In this document: positions 1-7,817 of the stretch, in pieces | Layout: each line of letters begins with the position of its first letter | Position numbering within the stretch: position 1 is the stretch's first letter | NCBI GenBank assembly: GCA_011523305.1 | Contig: WTHB01000021.1 | Span: 1 to 47,388, forward strand | Length of the DNA stretch: 47,388 nucleotides | From: Planctomycetaceae bacterium | GTDB taxonomy: Bacteria; Planctomycetota; Planctomycetia; Pirellulales; UBA1268 | Direction: 5' to 3' | Made by a program: the position numbers and the translations under genes | The notes under the pieces: generated by a model | The model's input: only the letters and a program-made list of their open reading frames with translations | The model's database searches: none | What the model was told of the DNA's origin: nothing

Positions 1-110
1 CGCTCAAACACCCCGTCGGTTACACAAGCATGCAGATGCACATGCCGGTTGAGCGCCGAGCCAAAAAACGTTTCCTTTCGCAGCAGATTGGTGATAGGGT
101 GACAAAGTCT
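1..110 (-). pseudogene. IS91-family transposase fragment (middle part), truncated by window edge
   Basis: Reverse complement reads ...FFGSALNRHVHLHACVTDGVFE, matching the conserved 'FGSxLNxHVHxHxxVxDGVF' motif of IS91/Y2-type transposases; sequence before FGSALN does not look conserved. Confidence 0.75.
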
Positions 111-203
111 CCATAGGCGTCCTAAGGCACGACAATGCGGGATTCCGGTCTGGCGGGAAACGTCACCTCACACGTTCTGGCTCTTGTCAAAGGTTGGTTT
201 CCG

Positions 204-2804
204 ATGGCCTCTCTGTTTCGCGGGATTTTTACCCGTCCTGTTGCCTCTCAACGTCGTCGGCCGAGGGTGGCTGGTCCTGCGATGCCGCTTGAGCGACTCG
301 AGCCGCGGCTGGCGTTGGCTGGCGACACGTTCTCCCGGCCGATGCTTGAGCGTGCTGCCACACTGGTGATGGATGCGTCGTTCGGCCCCAACCCCGTGGT
401 AATGACTAAGTCGCAGGTGATTGGGAACGATATAAAGAGTTTTGTGATTGCGCATGTGCCCGAAGGGTCGGTGGTTGAGAAGTGGGATGTCGCGACGGAA
501 ACTTGGATTGACGTCTCCACGAAACCCACCAACAGCAATCCGCAGGAGTTGATGCGGCTGCTTGGTACCCGGTTGATCCAGCAAGGCGACAAGATCCAGT
601 GGCGGCCGAAGCCTGGCTTTGAAAACGCGGTTCAGCAGGCCTTCCAGATGATCAACTGGGATGACGGCAGTGACCTGCCTGGAGTATCTGAGGATGCGCC
701 GAGTGCTGTCCGAAATCTGTCTGTCGGCGGAGTCGAACAAGACGGCGCTGCGTACATCTCGGTGGCGTGGGAGTCACCTTTGGTCGGTGCGGCATCGTCG
801 TACGCCGTGACGACGTCATATGTAACGCTCGGCGGTGAAACTCAGACGACCACAACCGTAACTCAGCAGTTGTCGTTCCAGCAGTTGCTGGAAAATATTG
901 CAACGCTCTACTCCTTCACGGTCACCGCGTCAAATGCCGAGGGGACGAGCAGTCCTGAAAGCATTGAATACAACCCGGCCACCGCAATGCCATCGGAACC
1001 ACTCGCTCTCGCAATTGCGCCTGGGCCTGGGGATGATGAGTTCACGATGTCATGGCAAACGCCTGCCTATGCTGGTCCTTCGGGTTCATCAATTGATTAC
1101 TACGAGGTGACAAACTGGCAGACCGGTGAAAAGCAAAACCTTCCCGCAGGTGCCAATTCTGTAATTTTCACTGGGATCGAGCCGCGTTCCGCCTCGCTGT
1201 TTACGGTGCGGGCATACAACACCAACCCAATCGCAGGGGGTGGCCTCCTTGCTCAAATCGCCGTTGATGAATATGGCCAGCGTGTTCCGTTGCCGCCGAG
1301 TAATCCCTTCATGGGAATCGAGGGTCTGTCGACGATGCATGCCAATGCAGCTTCGTCGGACGTAACAGTCTTTCCGGGCCCTGGCACAGAACCATCAACT
1401 TTTTATGCCAACCCAAACCTAAATGCGGCGATGCCTTCAATACTCATGACCGAAAATGGGGCATTGGTGTGCGTCGGTGTTGGAACCCAAATTACTGATG
1501 CCAAGACGCCGATCGTGATGCTGATTTCACCCACGACATTGAACGTGCTTGATCGGGTCCCGCTCGTAAAGCCAGAAAATGCTGAGGGTGATCTTGCTGG
1601 CGGCGTCTACAACTTCATCGATTACCAAAACCGTCTCGTCGTCGTTGACGCGGAGGGCAATATGCGGTGGTTTTCCAACTCATACGATGCGGGGAGCGAC
1701 CAAGGGCATTTAATTCAAGTTGGGCAGATTAATATTTCTGACGTCAGCGGCCAGAACCTCGATCTTGTGGTTGGTCTTGTGCCAGACTACGAAGGCCGTA
1801 TCTGGTTTGCGACCGAAGGCTCCATCAACGAGTTAAGCCCCTTTCAAACGAGCGGTGCTGTTTCCCCAATGGTTGGCTACTATGACCCCCGGACGAACAA
1901 TGTTGAAACGATGGTTGTGCCACAAAATCCGGGCACAATCCCCGCGATGATTGCTAACAGCATTTCCTCGTCACCGGCTGGAGTGGCTGTGGCAACAACG
2001 CAGGAGTTGTTTCTTTTCAAGGCTTCTGAGACCGACGGTTCGATTGAGATAGCCTGGAGCCAGCAATACCTCAACGGAAACGTTCGCAAACCCGGCCAGC
2101 TCAGTCCAGGAACGGGTTCAACGCCGGTCTTTTTCGGCCCATCGTCGGGGTATGAGTATTTGGTAATTACAGACAACGGTGTAGCACCGGGTGGCAACAC
2201 GATTCCAGCTGAAAATGTGGTTGTGTACGACGTGGCAAGTGGTTTGGAGGTTAGTCAGGCTCCTTTTCTCTATTCCAATAATTCCGGCACTGAAAATGCT
2301 CCCATCGCTGTTGGGGAACGCATTATTATTCCGAGCACCTACGGCTACTGGTATCCGCCGCCCTCTGAAACCACGCCAGCAGTTCCTGAATACGCGTCTT
2401 TCGTTGGTGGAATTCAAGGGATGATTTTGGATTCGGAGGAAGCTCTTCAATGGGAGTGGGAGAGCAGATGGCCGGACCAAGGTCAGATAGTGCCCTCATC
2501 AGCTCTGCCAAGGCTTTCCATGGCGGACGGTCTGCTCTACACGATCATGGTTGAGTGGTACGTGCCTGATGAACGACGACACCAATCGTCGGCGACTTAC
2601 AGTTGGGTCGTAATAGACTCGAATACAGGTGTTGTTGAGAATACTGGTGGGCCAGTCGGGACAAATACGTGGGGCGGGCAATTCCCAACAACGGCTATTA
2701 AGTCAAGTTATTCGTGGAATACACTGCAAATGACAGGTGTAATTAGTCCGAGCGGGGTGTTGTATCAGGGTACTGCCCAGGGGCTGTACAGGCTCGGGCC
2801 GTAA
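204..2804 (+). CDS. LEPR-XLL-type surface/exported protein with fibronectin III domains and a beta-propeller-like C-terminal half
   Basis: Open frame 135..2804; internal ATG at 204 gives MASLFRGIFTRPVASQRRR...PLERLEPRLALAGD (LEPR-XLL-type N-terminal motif); FN3-like segments 'PSAVRNLSVGG...VAWESP' and 'PSEPLALAIAPGPGDDEFTMSWQTP'. Start codon (135 vs 204) uncertain. Confidence 0.7.
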   Translation: MASLFRGIFTRPVASQRRRPRVAGPAMPLERLEPRLALAGDTFSRPMLERAATLVMDASFGPNPVVMTKSQVIGNDIKSFVIAHVPEGSVVEKWDVATETWIDVSTKPTNSNPQELMRLLGTRLIQQGDKIQWRPKPGFENAVQQAFQMINWDDGSDLPGVSEDAPSAVRNLSVGGVEQDGAAYISVAWESPLVGAASSYAVTTSYVTLGGETQTTTTVTQQLSFQQLLENIATLYSFTVTASNAEGTSSPESIEYNPATAMPSEPLALAIAPGPGDDEFTMSWQTPAYAGPSGSSIDYYEVTNWQTGEKQNLPAGANSVIFTGIEPRSASLFTVRAYNTNPIAGGGLLAQIAVDEYGQRVPLPPSNPFMGIEGLSTMHANAASSDVTVFPGPGTEPSTFYANPNLNAAMPSILMTENGALVCVGVGTQITDAKTPIVMLISPTTLNVLDRVPLVKPENAEGDLAGGVYNFIDYQNRLVVVDAEGNMRWFSNSYDAGSDQGHLIQVGQINISDVSGQNLDLVVGLVPDYEGRIWFATEGSINELSPFQTSGAVSPMVGYYDPRTNNVETMVVPQNPGTIPAMIANSISSSPAGVAVATTQELFLFKASETDGSIEIAWSQQYLNGNVRKPGQLSPGTGSTPVFFGPSSGYEYLVITDNGVAPGGNTIPAENVVVYDVASGLEVSQAPFLYSNNSGTENAPIAVGERIIIPSTYGYWYPPPSETTPAVPEYASFVGGIQGMILDSEEALQWEWESRWPDQGQIVPSSALPRLSMADGLLYTIMVEWYVPDERRHQSSATYSWVVIDSNTGVVENTGGPVGTNTWGGQFPTTAIKSSYSWNTLQMTGVISPSGVLYQGTAQGLYRLGP

Positions 2805-2841
2805 CAGATGCTTGGAGTTGCGGCTTGTTGTTGGCGGTGAG

Positions 2842-2965
2842 TTACGGCCTGCCGTCTGCTGCGGGTTCTTTTCCCGTTACAAGGGCGTGGGCCTGGCGGG
2901 CGAATCGTCTGCCGAGAATCACATAGCCGTCTTTGGTGTAGTGCACATCGTTCCGCATCTCTCCA
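2842..2965 (-). pseudogene. C-terminal remnant of an SGNH-hydrolase/sialate O-acetylesterase-like protein
   Basis: Encodes GEMRNDVHYTKDGYVILGRRFARQAHAL, resembling the terminal His block of SGNH/DUF303 esterases; rest of gene absent. Confidence 0.4.
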
Positions 2966-3006
2966 AAGGATAGGACGGTCAACGGCACTTTCGCAAGCAT
3001 CGCGTC
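2966..3006. repeat. 41-bp perfect direct repeat, copy 1
   Basis: AAGGATAGGACGGTCAACGGCACTTTCGCAAGCATCGCGTC identical to 7511..7551, same orientation. Confidence 0.95.
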
Positions 3007-3200
3007 CACCAGGAGAAGCCCCACAGCGTTGCTCCGCTCCTCAGGCGGGCGAAGGAGATCGCTCATGACCCACAAGACGACGAGAAAACAAAGCTGAAAA
3101 GCCGGCTTGCCAGCAGAATTCTGCCCGCCGCTTAGACCGCTTTTGAATCGCCTTCAGTGTGGCAGCGCGATCGTGCGTCACGAAGCAAGAGCACCCGCCG

Positions 3201-4124
3201 TCAGCGGCGATGAATGTCGGTCATGGGCAGGTCGTTGGACAAAGCTTGATGAAGACTGTGGTCACCATCAGCCTGCACCAGGTCATCCTAATCGACGGTT
3301 GGTCCTCGAGCCGGTGGCACAGGGGGCGGCACCAGTGGTTCACCGAGGTGCGTCAGAATCTGTCGAATCGTCACAGGATTAGCGATGAAATTGACCAGCC
3401 GGATGTCGCCACCACAATTCGGGCACGCCAGCGAAAACGCTTCTCCCACTCGGGCTAGCAACTTCGCCCAGGCGATCCGTGAGGTGTCGTGGGAACACGC
3501 CTTTTCATCGGTGCTGTCGGCTCTGTCAGTAAGTTCTCCCTGATTGCCGATCGCCATGGCGGTCACGGCTGGCCGCAACGGGTGATTCGGTGCAAACACC
3601 CCGTGATAGCGATGCCGGTGTTTTCGGGGCGGCGGAATGAGTGCTGCTAGACGATCCAGAAACTCAAACGGTGTCAGCTCCACCACCCCAGTTACACCGG
3701 GCCGCATTGACTTCCGTGCACGGCCCGGCCCGACCCAGTCACCCCGCTTGTGCCGGGGCAGGGTGTAGCGAACCCGCTCAGGCTGGTCGCCCCGGCTTGC
3801 CACGACCGAAAGCCGCTCCAGCGCAAACGCCGGCCGGGCGCAGTATCGCAACAGGTGTTCAAGACTCCGGAAATGCACCGGCACATCTCGGTCAGCGGGT
3901 GAGATGCGAACACTCGCATCGACTGAAAACCCGCTGTGCTGCCAGGCGAGCATGTCGGCGGCTGCCTTACGACTGAGAAACCTCTTCCTGCGGAACCACC
4001 GCACCAGTCGCCGCCTTACCCGCTGGGTGACAGTTGCCAGGTCTGATGCTGACAGCGGCCGGGCCGAATGAGAGAAATGGACACCCTCGACCGCTGTCGG
4101 GGAGGTCATGGCTGATCTGCTCAA
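3201..4124 (-). pseudogene. IS91-family transposase, C-terminal half, with in-frame nonsense codon
   Basis: ORF 3288..4124 encodes RVRRRLVRWFRRKRFLSRKAAADMLAWQHSGFSVDASVRI...LEHLLRYCARPAFALERL...FLDRLAALIPPPRKHRHRYHGVFAPNHPLRPAVTA...ACPNCGGDIRLVNFI...ILTHLGEPLVPPP. After TAG (3288-3290) the same frame continues DDLVQADGDHSLHQALSNDLPMTDIHRR to TGA 3201-3203. Confidence 0.85.
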
Positions 4125-4156
4125 CCCGGTGCTCTATGAAACCCCATAGCCGTCCA

Positions 4157-5296
4157 TTAGGGCTGGCTGACCAACAGGGCCAGTTCAGCGGTCAGGCCAG
4201 GGCCAAAGGCCATCGCGACGCAAGTCTCAGGTGATGCCGTTGCAGTGAAGCGGTTGGCCATGGAGTAACCACCGACGAACAACTGCTCAAGGATAAACAG
4301 GATCGTGCCGCTTGACATGTTGCCGTGTTCGGCAAGAACTGCCCTAGATATGGCTAGGTGGTTTGGCGCAAGGTCAAGTGCGGTCTCCACGGCTGACAGC
4401 ACACGGGGGCCACCGGGGTGGACCGCCCAGTGATCAACGTCGCTGAGACTGAGGCTGTGCGGGGCCAACAGTTCGTCAACCAGAGCCGGCAGCGGTGCGG
4501 CTATGGTGCCGGGCACCTCAGCCGACAGGGTCATCTCAAAGCCATGGTCACCGATCGTCCAGCCCATCTGACTGGCTGAGTCGGCCAGAATGGCAGAGCG
4601 TTGATCGATCAGTGTCCAATGGCGATCTGTCGGCTGGCCAGGTAAGCCCCTGCCAACTACCGCAGCCGCCCCGTCGGCGAAGATGCTGTTGGCAACAATC
4701 TGTTCGGCCTCACGGCCGTATTGAAAGTGCAGGCTGCAGAGTTCGACGCAGACGACCAGCACCACGGCAGCCGGATCAGCACTACCAAAGGCCGACGCCA
4801 CCCGCAGGGCATTGAAAGCCCCGTGGCAGCCCATGAAGCCGACGTGTGTTCGGGCCACGGTGGCAGGCAGGCCGAGTGTTTCGATCAGGGCCAGATCGAC
4901 TCCAGGAGCAGCGAAGCCCGTACACGAACAGGTGACGAGATGGGTCACCTCAGCCGGGCTTACGTTGCTCGCTGCTAACGCCCGTTCCACCGCTGTTGCC
5001 GCCAAGCCGGGCGCCTCACGGCAGTAGCGATCCATGCGGGCCGCCGTGGATGGACCCGCGTCGTCACTGTCACGGGCTGGCGGAAAAAAGCTTTGGGCGA
5101 AGGCCGCGTCACCGGGGTCTTCCAGCAACACCGAGCCACGATGGGCGATGCGTGTCTGGCGATAGACCGCCGACAGCGTTCGTTCACGCCGGGCGGCTGA
5201 GCCGACAAGCGTGCCAGCCAGTACAGCGGCGTCTTGCTGGGCAATCTGTCGCGGCGGTGCAGCGGTACCAATACCGAGGATGCGAAAGTTCATCAT
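4157..5296 (-). CDS. Type III polyketide synthase (chalcone/stilbene synthase family)
   Basis: Start at M(M)NFRILGIGTAAPPRQ; Cys in VGFMGCHGAFNALRVA, His in WAVHPGGPRVL, Asn in EHGNMSSGTILF form the type III PKS catalytic triad. ORF track start at 5422 is likely too long. Confidence 0.9.
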   Translation of the reverse strand: MMNFRILGIGTAAPPRQIAQQDAAVLAGTLVGSAARRERTLSAVYRQTRIAHRGSVLLEDPGDAAFAQSFFPPARDSDDAGPSTAARMDRYCREAPGLAATAVERALAASNVSPAEVTHLVTCSCTGFAAPGVDLALIETLGLPATVARTHVGFMGCHGAFNALRVASAFGSADPAAVVLVVCVELCSLHFQYGREAEQIVANSIFADGAAAVVGRGLPGQPTDRHWTLIDQRSAILADSASQMGWTIGDHGFEMTLSAEVPGTIAAPLPALVDELLAPHSLSLSDVDHWAVHPGGPRVLSAVETALDLAPNHLAISRAVLAEHGNMSSGTILFILEQLFVGGYSMANRFTATASPETCVAMAFGPGLTAELALLVSQP

Positions 5297-5458
5297 CAGA
5301 GTTTGACAGATGCACGCGGCGGCGGCGATGGCCACGGTTTGGCAACGTGGTTTTGGGTCGGTACTGTCCTCTATTTCTTTTCCAGCCTTCCCGATACCAG
5401 CGGCCTGGGGGCAGGTTGTCATGGGACACGCAGCGAGTGGTTCACCGACAGGCCGGCA

Positions 5459-6691
5459 TTATTCAGTGCCCGTGCAGAGGCGAGCAACTCGGCCGGCGAG
5501 GTCAGGAAACCAGGCGGCTGCCCGAACGGCAGCGGCCACCAGCAGCGGGTGCCGCAGGGCGATCGCAACGCCGCGGCAACGACGATGCCGTTGGGCAAAG
5601 CTCTGCCGATGCCGTTGCCGATAGCTGGCCGCCGCCGTTGCTGGCGGCAGCAACTGACCATCTCGGCCAACAAGTGATTCGGTGAGAAGGCGGGCGGCAT
5701 GGAGGGCCCAGCCGATGCCCTCGCCGGTGAAGGGCTCGACATAACCGGTGGCGTCACCCACGCGATACATCAAGTTGCTGGCCGGATCGATGGGTGCCGT
5801 TTGGTGGGTCAACGGGGGTGTCGCCCGAATTGTGGCGGCGGTGATCGCCGCTGGGCTGATGACTCTCCCCGTCGCTCCCTCGGCCTCGGCGAGCAGGTGG
5901 GTCAGTGCAGCAGCTGGTGAACCGGCAGCCGCGACGGCAGTGGGGGCAACCGCTGCTGCCAGGTCGATACGACCATCTTCCAGTTGAACCAGCCCACAAT
6001 AGCCAGCCCGTGCCACCGCCATGATGAGCCGCCCAGCCTGCATGCTACCGCTGTCGCCTGGCAGCGTTGTGCCGAGCCCGATCAGGTTGTACGGCGGTCG
6101 CCTCCGCAGGGCTGTACGGCTGCCAGTCGGTGCAATGGTGCGGACTGCTTCGGCGAGGCCGCCAGCGATGATGAGCCGCTGCGTTGTGAGCGTCTGTTCC
6201 TGTCCTCCGGCTGCAGCAGCGACGACCTCGACACCCGTCGAATTGGGCCTGGCAGAAAGCACGCGGGTTTCCGGCAGCCAGGCAGTGCCGGCGGCAATTG
6301 CCTGGCGGATGATCGCCGGGTCAAGGGTTTCGCGTGACTGCACGGCACCGACGGGGAGTGACAGACAGGCGGTTCGGCCGCCGGCAATCAGCTGGACGTG
6401 GTTGAGCGGCAGCCTGACGGCTGAAATTGTGTCTTCGGCAGCCAGGCCCAGCCGCCGGAGTTCATCCACCGCCAACGGTGACAGGCAGCAGCCGCAGACC
6501 TTGGGCCGCGGGAACCGATCGCGATCAATCAGCAGCACCCGCAGATTGGCCTCCGCAAGTTGCGTCGCGGTGGCTGCCCCAGCGGGCCCGGCCCCGATGA
6601 TGATGACATCCCAAGTGGCCCCGGCCACATCAGCGGCAGTGATCGTGGCCGGCAGTGGCGTCGCTACTCGCAGGAAGGTGTCACAGGTCAT
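5459..6691 (-). CDS. FAD-dependent oxidoreductase (geranylgeranyl reductase-like/ FAD-binding monooxygenase family)
   Basis: DVIIIGAGPAGAATATQLAEANLRVLLIDRD dinucleotide-binding motif; RVGDATGYVEPFTGEGIGWALHAARLL FAD motif. Confidence 0.88.
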   Translation of the reverse strand: MTCDTFLRVATPLPATITAADVAGATWDVIIIGAGPAGAATATQLAEANLRVLLIDRDRFPRPKVCGCCLSPLAVDELRRLGLAAEDTISAVRLPLNHVQLIAGGRTACLSLPVGAVQSRETLDPAIIRQAIAAGTAWLPETRVLSARPNSTGVEVVAAAAGGQEQTLTTQRLIIAGGLAEAVRTIAPTGSRTALRRRPPYNLIGLGTTLPGDSGSMQAGRLIMAVARAGYCGLVQLEDGRIDLAAAVAPTAVAAAGSPAAALTHLLAEAEGATGRVISPAAITAATIRATPPLTHQTAPIDPASNLMYRVGDATGYVEPFTGEGIGWALHAARLLTESLVGRDGQLLPPATAAASYRQRHRQSFAQRHRRCRGVAIALRHPLLVAAAVRAAAWFPDLAGRVARLCTGTE

Positions 6692-7419
6692 GCAGGCCGT
6701 TCCCAGCTGACGCAGGCCCGCTCGGGCCAGGTGCGGTCGATCTCGGCGTGTGGCAGACCGGCTGCAGTAAGCAGCTGTCGGTATTCCTCAGTCGTGCGAG
6801 CCGCCTTGACCGACAGCGGTCCGTCGACACGGGCCACCCGCGAGCGGGCGAGGAAGGTGGTGCCCAGCCGGGCGAGCAGCAGTCCTAGCTGGCTGCGAAG
6901 CAGATCGGAGAAGACACCGCCGGTTCCTGCAGCGCTGGTCATCGACTGGAGCAGGCCGGTGGCTTCGGCGTCGTTGAGGTGATGCAGAAACAGGGAATGA
7001 ATCGCCACGTCACAGTCGGGGCAGCCGTCGCCCAGCGCATCAGCCTGGCGAAAGTGAAGGCTGGTGGAACCGCTGTCACCGGCATGCTGCTGGTGGGCCC
7101 AAGCGATCGCCCGCTCGCTGATGTCGATGCCGACAACCTCCACCCGCCGGGCAAGCCTGGCCCCGAGCTGCCGGGCAATGGCAGCCGTGAGATTGCCCCC
7201 ACCACAGGCGATGTCAATGATTCGGACAGCCGGACCACCGGCTGGTGTGGAGCTGGCCTCCAACAGTCTGACGATTCGCCGAGTCAGCTGGGCCGCTGTT
7301 TGTGAGATCCAATTGATGCGGGCAAGGGCAACCAACGCCCGACGATGTTCGGCCTCGTTGAGGGTCGGGTCATCCATTTGTTCGGGCGGGCGGTCCGTCA
7401 GCGGTGGCAGTGATCGCAT
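6688..7419 (-). CDS. Class I SAM-dependent methyltransferase
   Basis: VRIIDIACGGGNLTAAIARQLGARLARRVEVVGIDIS motif I region; 4-bp overlap with the oxidoreductase start. ATG at 7419 (MRSLPPLTDRPPEQ) preferred; the track start at 7578 lies in transposase remnant. Confidence 0.85.
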   Translation of the reverse strand: MRSLPPLTDRPPEQMDDPTLNEAEHRRALVALARINWISQTAAQLTRRIVRLLEASSTPAGGPAVRIIDIACGGGNLTAAIARQLGARLARRVEVVGIDISERAIAWAHQQHAGDSGSTSLHFRQADALGDGCPDCDVAIHSLFLHHLNDAEATGLLQSMTSAAGTGGVFSDLLRSQLGLLLARLGTTFLARSRVARVDGPLSVKAARTTEEYRQLLTAAGLPHAEIDRTWPERACVSWERPA

Positions 7420-7510
7420 GAAAAATCGCTGAGGGTGAAAGACAAACCGGCACGGTACCGTATTCTGGCAGCGAAGCGGCACAGAACTACTTCCCGCGGA
7501 GAAGTCGGTG

Positions 7511-7551
7511 AAGGATAGGACGGTCAACGGCACTTTCGCAAGCATCGCGTC
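7511..7551. repeat. 41-bp perfect direct repeat, copy 2
   Basis: Identical to 2966..3006; encodes part of ADAMLAKVPLTVLSF of the transposase N-terminal remnant. Confidence 0.95.
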
Positions 7552-7790
7552 GGCCAGACGCGCCGCCGTCTGGGTCATTTGCCGACCGGTGCAGGACGGG
7601 CAGACCCCGCGGACCTTGCACGAAAAACGCTACCAGAAAGCTGTGGCCGCAGCTTGTGCACTTCGCCCGCGCAAATGCAAAACAGAGCACCCCGCAGGTC
7701 AGGTAGCGGCGGAACTCCTTTTCAACATGATGCCGAGGCTTAGGGCGGTCAGTGATCTCTTCTATGCCGCTGAGCAGCCGGCTGCGCCGG
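7511..7790 (-). pseudogene. IS91-family transposase, N-terminal zinc-binding half, frameshifted
   Basis: Minus-strand reads HHVEKEFRRYLTCGVLCFAFARAKCTSCGHSFLVAF; dropping one T of the T5 run (plus-strand A5 at 7623-7627) gives SCKVRGVCPSCTGRQMTQTAARLADAM. CxxC...CxxC zinc-binding region of IS91 transposases. Confidence 0.8.
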
Positions 7791-7817
7791 GCAGCTGAGC
7801 ATTTGGGGCCAGCGGCG

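Noticed and set aside
2842-3075. 77-aa ORF as an intact gene
   Set aside because: Appears to be a chimera of the 41-bp IS-related repeat and a C-terminal esterase tail.
6688-7578. Methyltransferase starting at 7578 (296 aa)
   Set aside because: First residues (MTQTAARLADAMLAKVPLTVLSF) belong to the IS91 transposase remnant; the gene more likely starts at 7419.
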